A stretch of DNA of 64,000 nucleotides from Symbiodinium natans (Eukaryota; Sar; Dinophyceae; Suessiales; Symbiodiniaceae). Shown here one piece after another: positions 55,856 through 64,000 of this stretch (position 1 is the first letter of the stretch; the number at the start of each line of letters is the position of its first letter). The DNA is taken from the NCBI GenBank assembly GCA_905221605.1, contig CAJNDS010002447.1, positions 61,942 through 125,941 of the forward strand. Direction: 5' to 3'. The notes under the pieces were generated by a model. It was not told the origin of the DNA, did no database searches, and saw only the letters and a list, made by a program, of their open reading frames with translations. Made by a program: the position numbers and the translations under genes.

Positions 55856-58731
55856 CAAGCTGCTCAAAGATCAAGTACTTCACCAAGCGCTTCCGGAGTA
55901 GTCCCTCGGCTCCTCGAAGCACGTCTCCTTGGCTAGGGCTCAGGGTTCGGAGTTTTTGAAGCGTTCCTTCAGGAATCTGGGTTCAGGGTTTAGAGCGCAG
56001 CTCAACGACCGCAATCGCTTCTTACGAACAGAGAGAACGAGTGCAAGCTTCCCATATTTAACATATTTCTCTCAATTGCTTCCGAGTTTCCATCGTAGCC
56101 TTCGCAATCCTTGAGTGCTCATTGTTGATCGCTTCAAAACATGCTTGAGTTAACAACTCGGACGAGAAAGTATAGAGGCAAAACCCGAAACCATAAACCA
56201 GCATTTTGATTGAAGTCCAGAATCCATCTTGAGAATGAAAATCTGCTCGGATGGCTGAAAGCTGCACTCCCCCGACAAGAGCAGCCGGTCCAGAGTTTCC
56301 TGCCTCACGAAGGTGAGCTCCTCCTTGGTTGGGTTTTGGGTTTTAGGTTTTGGGTTTAGGGTCACATCCTTAAGGGCTCAATCCCTAAGCCCTTAGCGCA
56401 AGCTTCTAGGCGCCAGTCGCAAACCCAAACACAAACGGCCCTTGAACCAACCTCTCTCTCTCTTAGAACCTCAGCGAGTTAGGCTTTGGCCTTCTTAGTA
56501 GCCCAGTAGCCATATTCTGGTAAGGGCACCCTTTTTTCGTTGCTTACTTTCCAAGTAGAAACGGTTGCTGTCTGCTTCTTAGTTCGGAGCTTCCCTCCCG
56601 TACGAAAACAAAGGCTTATACATCGATTGTAAGGTCTCTTTGGACTTAAAAAAACACAACGCAGAATTGCTTGCTGAGGACACTGGGGTGGATTTGGGGC
56701 GGCCTACGTGTAAAGATTACACGTCATGGGCTATGGGGGGGGGGGATTCAAAACGCCCGCCCCCCCCTCCCCCCCCAAAACAAAAAAAAAGGCCGGTTCC
56801 ATAGAGGGCTATGCAGCGTTTAGGCTGTAAGATTGAGCTTACTTCTTCAATAATCAAGGGATAACCAGGTCAAACGTTCTTATTCATAAGTGCACAGGAA
56901 GGATACCCAAAAAGTTGATAATTGGCTAAGTAGGTTAGGGAGTAGATTGGAGCCCCAAAGAGTAGAGCAGAGCTTCAGGTGGTGTTTCGTTGCCGTTGGG
57001 AGTCCACAGGCCAGCCAGAAAGCCTTCGTCCAGAAACGCGACTCTGCCGGTGGCAGTGGAAGACACCTTCTTAGTTGAGGGTTTAGGGTTTAGGGCTGAG
57101 GGGCAGTCTGGTTTCGGACTTAGAGCTTATAGAGCTCTAGGGATATAGGGGTCGCGACATGTTGGGAGTAAGAATTCGGGTTCTGGGGTTCCAGCGGCAC
57201 CGTTTCAGGAGAAGCCGTGGCCGTGATGGAGCTCTGAAGGCTCGGGGCTTAGCACCAATCCGAGGCGTATCCCCGACACCCAGACCTGCCCTAATCCCAA
57301 GCCTGCTGAGGAACGAGCCCCCGCAAGCCCTGAACCCAAACCCCAAACCCAACAAAAGCCCTGTACACCCTAAGCCTAGATCCCCAAACCCGACTTCAGC
57401 GCTACACCCAAAGCCCTAAACCCTAAATCCAGCGGTGCGACCCAGCCACTGCAACATTGATGGCACAGAGTTGCGCCTCCCAGCCTATGTGCCAAGAGGG
57501 TTTTGGGTTCTGTGCAAGCTTTAAGGGTGTGGCAGGGTTTAGGGTTTGGGGTTTAGGGGTTTAGTAGGGGGTTTAGGTTCTAAGGGTTCTGGGGTTTCTG
57601 GTGTAGGGTTTGGGGTTTGGGGTGTTTAGAGGGTTTGGGGTTCGTAGGTGTGAGCACCAAACGGCGTTTGCAGAACATAGCTGATCGACAACGGCCCCCC
57701 TAAACCCTAAACTAAACCCAAAACCCAGAACCCTAAACCCGATACCCTATACCCTAAACCCGAACGCTTCTTCAGGCAGGTGCCTTGGTCACGCGCATTC
57801 TGCAGGAGCTGGGTAAGGGATGCTTTGCTCGGCTCGATGGCAATCACTGTGACCTGGCCCAAGGCAGGATGTAGGGCCAAGGGTCTTATGGTAGATTAGC
57901 TCCCCCGTATGGAGTAGCACTTAATACAATAGGTACTTGCAGCGACCCCGCTCTTCAAAGCAACACTCTAGCGTCTGTTAGTTGCAAGATCCCGCAGGTG
58001 TCTGAAGGCCATCCCTAAACCCTAGACTCCCTAGACCCTAAAAACCCCAACCCCGAAATCCCCCCAAGATCGCACACCTCCCAGCCACTCAAGGGCTGCT
58101 TCCTCGAGCCGAAGCTGCGCAAGATCTGCACCGCCTGCCCAGAGAACTCGCCGGTGTAGGCGCCTCAGGCTCAGATAGGGCTAAGGTTTTTCAGGTTTAG
58201 GGTTATGTTCAGGGTCTGGGTTCAGGGTTTAGGGAGAAGGGTTCAGGGTAGAGGGCTGCTCCTAGGTGCTTCCCAGCAACTCATTCACGCTTAGGGTACT
58301 CGTTATCTTACCACGCAGTTTCAGTAAGGAACCCCACAAAGGAACAAGGGAATCAGGGTACTACTGGTGGACCTATGCTTAGTTTGGGCTAAAGGTTGTT
58401 TTGAGGTTTTGGGTTTAACCCCCCCCCCCCGAACCCATGTACCATGAAACCCTAAACTTTAAACTATAAAAACCCTAAGCCTTAAAACAACCTAAACCTT
58501 TTAACCTCTCAACCCTCAACCCTAAACCCTAATCTAAATACTTAAGGGCTGAAATCTCCAGGCTTGTGCTAGGGGTCAGGGGCCTGAAGTCTATGAGCGA
58601 TTCAGGGTGCAGGATTTATAAGGAGGGCTTTTGTGATTGAGGGTCAAGGGAGTGCAGTGGCTTAGGGTTTAGGGTTTTGGGGTCGCCTGTTCGGAGGTAC
58701 AGGATTTCTGCGAAGCTTCTTGGAGCAACTG

Positions 58732-58769
<38 letters not shown>

Positions 58770-59052
58770 GGAGCGAGGGAGCGAGGGAGCAAGGGAGCAA
58801 GGGAGCGAGGGAGCGAAGGAGAGAGGGAGAGAGCGAGAGAGCGAGAGAGGGAGAGAGGGAGAGAGGGAGAGAGGGAGAGATGGAGAGACGGAGAGAGGGA
58901 GGCCTAAGGTTCAGGGGACATCCAGGGCATCAAAAGGGAGAAGAAAACTGCGCCCACCAACATGATAGCTCAAGGTGCCGACGTCCACAATGACTCTCCG
59001 ATGGCGGCCCGAAATGCCGTGGTCAGCAAGTAGAAAGTTTTCGTCGGGGTAC
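55856..59052 (-). CDS. FkbM-type SAM-dependent methyltransferase, at least seven exons
   Basis: Minus-strand exons are A 59052-58979, B 58163-58078, C 57853-57784, D 57484-57442, E 57043 to about 56965, F 56323-56218 and G 55927-55856. A/B is a GC-AG join creating VIVDVGAYTGEFSGQAVQIL, the glycine-rich SAM-binding motif I. C gives VTVIAIEPSKASLTQLLQNA (motif II, acidic EP). C/D (GC-AG) gives DQGWEAQLCAINVAVAG, and E reads VAFLDEGFLAGLWTPNGNET. F reads TLDRLL and then IFILKMDSG, and G reads DVLRGAEGLLRKRLVKYLIF, matching the TLD and LKxDxEG...VLxGAxxLL blocks of FkbM enzymes. Phases agree at A/B, B/C, C/D and D/E; the E end is uncertain and F/G needs a GA donor. The family O-methylates sugars, polyketides or other small molecules; the substrate is unknown. 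Introns hold telomere-like repeats and a GA microsatellite. N- and C-terminal ends are not fixed. Confidence 0.78.
56380..56890. other. Methyltransferase intron: dispersed repeat and G/C runs
   Basis: Between exons E and F: the repeat copy 56497-56560, a poly-G run (56737-56746) and a C-rich run (about 56758-56776). The overlapping minus-strand frame at 56170-56058 (FSSELLTQACFEAINNEHSR, then IAKATMETRKQLREI) lies between exons F and G and may be an extra exon or unrelated. Confidence 0.4.
58298..58372. repeat. Diverged dispersed repeat copy
   Basis: Similar to 31095-31165: shared order of CTTACAAC/TTACCACG, CAGTTT, AGTAA/AGCAA and CCACAAA motifs. Lies in the first mapped methyltransferase intron. 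Confidence 0.55.
58737..58902. repeat. (GA)n/(GAGG)n purine microsatellite in an intron
   Basis: GA dinucleotides followed by GAGCGAGG and GAGAGG units within the 815-bp intron between methyltransferase exons A and B. A plus-strand frame of Arg/Glu across it is an artefact. Confidence 0.9.
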
Positions 59053-59275
59053 CTTGGCCGCAAAACAGGACTTAATAAAACGAGGGGTTCTGGGTGTCTG
59101 ACGTTGATAAGATTTTGAGTTGAGGGTGTTTTTTGGAAAAACACTTAAAGATTACGGGCGTATTTAGCTCTAAGGTTTCAGGTTAGTGTAGGATGATTTC
59201 GGACCTGTAGGGTGTAGGGTACCCTACTATAAGCAAGAGGCCCACACCCCTGACAAAGCTTGAAGCGTGAGCGCC

Positions 59276-59485
59276 TCAAGAGTCTTCTGGAAGGACAGGG
59301 GGGGGGGGGCGCGGCCAATCGAACTCGAGATGCCGATCTTGTCGAAGAGCGCCCAGAGACAGGTATGGAAGCAGGGCGTCTGCTTCGGTTTTGTAGTTGT
59401 TGTAGAAGAGTGGCAGGCTGTATCGCAGGAGATACGCTATCCTCGGCGTTTCCGAACAGCGCAGAAGGGGCTGGAAGCTTGGCAA
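59276..59485 (-). CDS. Exon upstream of the methyltransferase (minus strand)
   Basis: Reads ETPRIAYLLRYSLPLFYNNY, then KTEADALLPYLSLGALRQDR, then HLEFDWPR, with strong GC3 bias (CTG, CTC, TAC, GAC). It may be an N-terminal exon of the FkbM gene, but the join was not established. The plus strand is open in two frames here, which I regard as shadow. Confidence 0.52.
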   Translation of the reverse strand: MPSFQPLLRCSETPRIAYLLRYSLPLFYNNYKTEADALLPYLSLGALRQDRHLEFDWPRPPPPVLPEDS

Positions 59486-59608
59486 GCAAAGGCCAACAGG
59501 ACGGATGTAATCCGTGGCTAGAGCAGAAACACGTTAGAAACATGCAAGACATGCACAGGAGCTGCGAATCGAGTGCGGCGCCTCTGCGCCCTAAAGACCC
59601 TCAACCCC

Positions 59609-59836
59609 ATGGAGCTACAAAGCGAAATGACCGACCAGAAAGTTGTGTTCTTCCTACGAAAACCTCCACTCCCTGAACCAGAGACCGAAGAAAACGAAGC
59701 AACCGCTCACAAACCAAAACTTAAAGGAAATTTCGACCCTGCAAAGACAGAACGATCGAGACATACCCAGCAGTTTTTAGGTTCCAAGGCCAAATCTGAA
59801 GCGAATAAGGGAGACAAGCAAGACACACAGGCATAA
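59609..59836 (+). CDS. Charged ORF, strand uncertain
   Basis: From ATG 59609 the plus strand encodes 75 residues, beginning MELQSEMTDQKVVFFLRKPP, Lys/Glu-rich and ending QDTQA. The minus strand over 60135-59707 is also open for 142 codons (YVAYSILAKYRSVGVRGGVV, VCAVKNMEDNGPDRLHIHQL). One is probably the shadow of the other; I cannot decide which is real. Confidence 0.35.
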   Translation: MELQSEMTDQKVVFFLRKPPLPEPETEENEATAHKPKLKGNFDPAKTERSRHTQQFLGSKAKSEANKGDKQDTQA

Positions 59837-59978
59837 ACCCAGAGGGGCACGCATAATTGATGAATATGGAGACGATCGGGTCCGTTGTCTTCCATATTCT
59901 TCACAGCGCACACCACCACGCCTCCCCGAACCCCAACTGACCTGTATTTGGCCAGTATGCTATAAGCGACATATTGAG

Positions 59979-60197
59979 GCTCATGATGCTGGCCCTGCTG
60001 CCGGGGTGAGCTTGACAAAAGCCCAGCATAGACAGGCCAAATGCCAAGCATCATCATCATCATCATCATCATCACCATCATCATCATCTGTATCTGTTGG
60101 GCCGTTTTTTTCAGGCGACACCGGCCAGAGTCCAAGCATCACGCTTCAGCCGGCGGGTCTTTCAGGTCAGGCCGGATGCAGGGCCAGCATCATGAGC
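59979..60197. repeat. 20-bp perfect inverted repeat with (CAT)n in the loop
   Basis: GCTCATGATGCTGGCCCTGC (59979-59998) recurs as its exact reverse complement at 60178-60197. The 179-bp spacer contains a (CAT)n run (about 60049-60088) and TTTTTTTCAG. Confidence 0.85.
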
Positions 60198-60444
60198 ATC
60201 AACCGGTCGGCGACTCAGCCCGACCGCAAAAGAACAAAACGCATGGCGTGTGCATTATTTGGAGTCGTCAGGAGAACAAAGATTGTGCGCTGCGCTGCTG
60301 CGCTGCGCCTCGACAACCTAACCTACGCACAAGCCGCAACGCTGAACCCTAACCCCGCGTCCTTCCTCCTTTCCTCTTAACATCAGCATGACAGGGGATC
60401 CTGTACTGTCGTATGTTAGAAAGGACGGACTTTGGGCGTTGTAG

Positions 60445-60529
60445 TCCGCTCATCGACTTCCGACTTCGGGAGTTTCTGGGGCGTTTTTGCGAACACGTCG
60501 CATGGGAGTACCTGCATCAGGGTTTAGGG
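60445..60529 (+). CDS. Candidate exon (plus strand)
   Basis: Reads PLIDFRLREFLGRFCEHVAW then EYLHQ after a TTGTAG acceptor, followed by TTTAGGG-type repeat. The minus strand is open as well (CDVFAKTPQKLPKSEVDERT), so strand is unresolved. Confidence 0.4.
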
Positions 60530-60717
60530 TCTATAGTTTCAGGGTTTAGGGTTTAGGGCCCCAGCAAGCGAATACAGGAAACGGGGAGGCGACTAGGTCC
60601 TAGGTGATCGACGTAGTCCCTAGGCCCATCCTTTCTACACAATAATTTTGGGGGCAGCTATAAAGGCTTGGTACTTTGGGATATGACAGTTGGATTAGGG
60701 ATGCAATGTGTTTTAGG

Positions 60718-60837
60718 TCAGGGTTGTCGGGTGAACGGCTTCAAGTAATCCGGCCCCAGGAGCTTCCGCCAGTTTCCCAAGCATGACTGGGCATGGCGTG
60801 ACCATTCCTCTTGGGATATGTACAAGTTGTTTACCAT
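60718..60837 (-). CDS. Small exon or ORF with ATG (minus strand)
   Basis: 39 residues from ATG 60837: MVNNLYISQEEWSRHAQSCL, then GNWRKLLGPDYLKPFTRQP and TGA. Strongly protein-like (three aromatic clusters, good codon bias). Probably one exon of a longer minus-strand gene upstream of the methyltransferase region. Confidence 0.55.
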   Translation of the reverse strand: MVNNLYISQEEWSRHAQSCLGNWRKLLGPDYLKPFTRQP

Positions 60838-61008
60838 GTAATGTCAGGGTTCAGGGCTGGGATTAGCTCTAGGTCGGGCCTGAAAAGGGCACATGCATTG
60901 CCACTGTTTGGGTAGGGTCTGGGGTTGGGCTCTCAAAGTTTCCATAGCTCAGGGGTCTAGATGGTCTAGAATTCGGATTTCGGGGCTTTTGGGAACTCAT
61001 GCGTCCGC

Positions 61009-61212
61009 ATGACGATCTTCCGTTTGGAGTTGCTTGCTTGCTTGCTTCCCATATCGCCCTTTGCTCACGTTCTAGGTGGTGCTGATGCTGGCCTGCCTGG
61101 CAGCGTCTGGCGTTTATTCTATGATCTTCGGGGGAGAGGGCGGGGGGTTCTTGCCCCAACGGCCGTGACAAGCCAAAAGCTTCTCGGTGCAGCATACAGC
61201 CCTAAACTCTAA
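61009..61212 (+). CDS. Possible ATG-started exon with signal-like N-terminus
   Basis: Reads MTIFRLELLACLLPISPFAH, then VLGGADAGLPGSVWRLFYDL. The first 25 residues could be a signal peptide. Followed by CCCTAAA repeat. A second frame (VVLMLACLAASGVYSMIFGG) follows a GTTCTAG acceptor. Confidence 0.38.
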   Translation: MTIFRLELLACLLPISPFAHVLGGADAGLPGSVWRLFYDLRGRGRGVLAPTAVTSQKLLGAAYSPKL

Positions 61213-61256
61213 ACCCTAAACCCAAGCTTGCCACTAGATTGGCGCCTCTAGCCCCA

Positions 61257-61478
61257 AAGCCCTGCACAACCTCGTCTCGCATGCCTTCGAGCCCGAACCT
61301 TCACTCCGTGACGCCGAAGCCACAACCCCGAACCCCAAATCCTAAACCCCCACAGACTGTACCTTATGTTCACATTCTTACATCTTCTACCACCCATAAA
61401 ATTACGTACGCGCAAAAGGAAACCACTATCTTGGAGGTAGAGATAAATCCCATAACTCCCAAACTGCTTCAAGTATAA
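61257..61478 (+). CDS. Two candidate exons (plus strand)
   Basis: 61257-61325 reads ALHNLVSHAFEPEPSLRDAE with GC3-rich codons. 61361-61478 reads VPYVHILTSSTTHKITYAQK, then ETTILEVEINPITPKLLQV and TAA. CCCTAAA-type sequence separates them. Confidence 0.42.
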   Translation, partial: KPCTTSSRMPSSPNLHSVTPKPQPRTPNPKPPQTVPYVHILTSSTTHKITYAQKETTILEVEINPITPKLLQV

Positions 61479-61559
61479 GAAACCCCAAACCCTAAACCCT
61501 AAACCCTACACCCCAACCCTAAACTAACAAGCCATTAGGCTCCCTCATGAACCTAAGAA

Positions 61560-62735
61560 TCAAGAGGCGAACTTGAGGGTGAGGGGAGGGGGGGGCCCTA
61601 GACCCTGAATCCTTGTCGAGTTCAGGTTTGAGGGTAAGGGGCATGGGGTTTATGGGTTGAGGGTTTAGGTCTGTACGGTTCCAGGTTAAGTCTAGGGTTT
61701 CGAGTTTAGGGGGTTTACGGTAGGGCTTTAGCTTTAGGGTTTGGACTGAAGGTTCATGTCCCTACACCATAAGACCCATTGCATGCCAGCCCTCTGAGAC
61801 ATCCACCGCAGCCCGCGGGAAAGTTGTGGCGAACCCTGCGCGCTGAAGCTTTGGGCTTCATTTTGGCGGGGGGAGAGGGGCGGGGGGCGGGGGGAGAGGG
61901 GGGCTGGGGGGTCTGAACGCTTGGATTTGAAAGGGTTGCGTGTTCAGGGTTTATGATTTTACCGCCTTATGATAGCGGTGGTGTTGGCTAATGTGTGAAG
62001 AAAATCAGAATTTAAATGGGCAAGAGGGCACTACTGGAGCGTGTTTACTAAACTATAGCCCGTCCCATATCGGGTAATTAGCCGGACTAGCAGCAGTTGT
62101 GCTAAACTAGGGACCTTAGAGACAGATGGGAGAACTGACCATGTCCACCTGGATTGTTCGGGTTAGGTTTAGGTCTTGATCATTTAGACATTGCGGGAAC
62201 GGACCGCCCAACGTACTTGACGACTACGCTAAGGGGCTAGACCCCCAAAACTCGAAACGTCCAAAGCAACACAACAACCAACCAATACCTGGGCCATCCT
62301 GGGCCCTAAATCCTAAACCCACATCCGAGACCCCCATCTCCGAGTAGGACGCGGACAGCCCAGGGGCGTGTTCTGCCCCATCCTTGCGTGCGGCCGTGCA
62401 AGGGGATGTTTAGGGTTCAGGGCACTTGTTGGTTTAGGGTTTAGGGTTTGGGGTTTCGGCTAACCATCCTCCTCCTGGCGTGCACAGTGGCATGGATCCC
62501 CTTAACCCAAAAGCCCGCCAAACCCTGTTTCTTATAAGCCTCGAATCTGGAACCCCGCAATCGTTCCTCAAGCCCTCAACCCTAAGCCCTAATTCCTAAG
62601 CCCGAAACCTGTAAACTCAAAGAACACTGGAAGCCCAGCACGCAACCATATTATGATGAGACCCTTGATTGGTGTTGGACCCCACTGGGCTACCACCCCA
62701 AACCCTAAACCCGAAATCCCACACCCTAAACCCTA
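61560..62735. other. Telomere-like and G-rich spacer
   Basis: A G-rich tract (61866-61912) with several GGGG runs is a good G-quadruplex candidate. 61742-61845 is open on both strands (plus GSCPYTIRPIACQPSETSTA; minus AGFATTFPRAAVDVSEGWHA). The rest is spacer. Confidence 0.4.
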
Positions 62736-62744
62736 AACCTCAAG

Positions 62745-62829
62745 AATGAATCACATGTTCAGTTGCAGTTGGCCCACTGGCTTGAAGCTTTGAATGGTGC
62801 GGAGGCTTCAGAGCTTGAAGGATTCCAAG
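62745..62829 (+). CDS. Exon ending at a telomeric-repeat donor
   Basis: After a CCTCAAG acceptor it reads NESHVQLQLAHWLEALNGAE, then ASELEGFQ, ending CAA G|GTTTAG (phase 1). The donor lies in TTTAGGG-type repeat, as at 15067. A helical exon; the next exon may be the open stretch 62899-62990 (RQSTTAVPSGLELGRLGPDR). Confidence 0.52.
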
Positions 62830-62984
62830 GTTTAGAGTCTAGAGTTTACGGTTGGGGTTTAGGGGTTTACGGCTTTGGATAGGGTTCAGGGCTAAAGACC
62901 TCCACCGTGCCTCGACAAAGTACCACTGCAGTGCCCTCCGGCCTTGAGCTCGGGCGCTTGGGGCCGGATCGGGTCGGATTTCGG

Positions 62985-63200
62985 GCTATACAGGGTTATA
63001 GGGTTTGTAGGGTTTATAGGGTTTTGAGGGTCTTTGGGGTTTGTAGGGTTGGGGGGTTACAGGGTTATAGGTATACATGGTTTGGGGGGTTACAGGGCTA
63101 TAGGGTTTGTAGCGAGTAGGGGGTTGTATAAGATTATAATATAGGATTAGAAGTTCATAGGGTTTTAGGGGGTTATAGGTTTATAGGGTTGTGGGGTTGT
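62985..63200. repeat. GGGTTATA/GGGTTTGTA telomere-variant array
   Basis: A dense array of TTTATAGGG, TTTGTAGGG and GGTTACAGGG variants, a local drift of the heptamer to longer units. Confidence 0.75.
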
Positions 63201-63715
63201 GGCAGTTGAACCCCGGAAAGGGGGATCTAGAGGGGCTAGGCGGGCCCGAGACTTCGGGGTTGGGGGACTTGGGAGTGCACAAGGGCCCGGCACCCTCAAA
63301 AACCCTTCAATCCTACAAACACTATAAACCCCTTAAACGCTATATGAACCCTGTCAAGCTCACCTTCCGAAGCTCGACACGACATACAGCCCAGAGAGCC
63401 CTAAGCCCTAAACCCGGAAACCCTCAACCCTCAATGCTAAATGCCCTAAATTTTGCCCTAAATGGCTAGGCAGGCTGGGATCATGTACCACAACCTGAAC
63501 CCTAAACCCCTTTTTTAAACCCCTAAAACCCCAGGCCCTGAACCACATGTATACCACAAACCCTAAAACTCAAAACCCTAGACCCCAAAAGACCCTAAAA
63601 ACCCTAAACCCAACCCAAACTAGCAGAAAAACCTTTTAAGGGTCCACACTAAGGGACCATGTAACTACCCTAACACAACCCCAAAGCCCTATATACCCCC
63701 AAAATGGGAGAAAAA

Positions 63716-63806
63716 CCTCTTGGGCACCCCAGCTCTGGTTGCCGAGCAGAGGCCACGGAAGTCCGTGGACGCCCCAGACGGTGTCGAAGAGCAGCAAACG
63801 GTTGCT
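63716..63806 (-). CDS. Exon island near the right edge (minus strand)
   Basis: A CTGTCCAG acceptor precedes NRLLLFDTVWGVHGLPWPLL, then GNQSWGAQE. Trp-rich and GC3-biased. Flanked on the right by a TTTAGGG block. The gene probably continues outside the window. Confidence 0.5.
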
Positions 63807-64000
63807 GGACAGGGTTTTAGGGTTTAGGGTTTAAGTTTAGGGTTTTACGGGTGTCGGGTTGAGGACTTATTGACCGGGTTTAGGGTTTACAAGGTTTATC
63901 GGGCTGCAAGGGTTTAGGATTTACAGGGTTTGGTACTGTAGCTAACCCCTAAACAGCTTCAAGCCCACAAGGGCCCGAAATCCCGAAATCCGAAACCCTA

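Noticed and set aside
61742-61845. Exon calls on either strand
   Set aside because: Plus and minus are both open and protein-like for about 30 codons; no splice signal separates them, so neither was annotated.

Overview
The window looks like nuclear DNA of a dinoflagellate, possibly close to a chromosome end. I base this on (i) plant/alveolate-type telomeric heptamers (TTTAGGG/CCCTAAA, the type reported for dinoflagellates) at base 1 and, in degenerate form, throughout the 64 kb; (ii) genes cut into short GC3-rich exons; (iii) introns that use GT, GC and possibly GA donors before an AG|G acceptor, as known for dinoflagellates; and (iv) no bacterial gene packing. The species cannot be named from the sequence. 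All gene models here were assembled by eye from reading frame, splice signals, phase and protein motifs.

Layout. 1-650: telomere-like array, poly-G and TA/TG microsatellites. 0.9-2.8 kb: an eight-exon plus-strand gene of unknown function. 3-6 kb: a second plus-strand multi-exon gene resembling a dispersed transposase-type family, with a possible DDE-like fragment on the other strand. 7-12 kb: islands of acidic or charged exons, mostly minus strand. 12.9-13.9 kb: a two-exon minus-strand membrane or secreted protein. 14-21.8 kb: scattered exon islands. 22.5-24.6 kb: six minus-strand exons of a CWC27-type cyclophilin. 26.8-28.0 and 50.5-52.2 kb: two copies of a long dispersed repeat. 30.0-30.5 kb: an AT-rich island. 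33.6-34.2 kb: an intact RBBP9/YdeN-type serine hydrolase. 36-39 kb: minus-strand islands. 42.8-44.4 kb (plus) and 44.5-47.3 kb (minus): two apparently convergent split genes. 52.4-52.8 kb: plus-strand exons. 54.0-55.0 kb: a three-exon minus-strand gene with a TPR-like end. 55.9-59.1 kb: a FkbM-type methyltransferase in at least seven minus-strand exons. 59-64 kb: further islands ending in telomere-like blocks.

The unifying feature is that introns and spacers are built largely from decayed telomeric heptamers, while exons are short clean islands of about 50-350 bp. Ordinary ORF calling therefore misses most of the coding content and reports long false ORFs through microsatellites. Several introns also carry short terminal inverted repeats or repeat the AG|G(C) motif at both splice sites, as expected if introns arose by insertion. 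The core genes suggest RNA processing (CWC27-like), protein or small-molecule methylation (FkbM-like) and serine hydrolase activity. I see no operon-like or pathway grouping among them.
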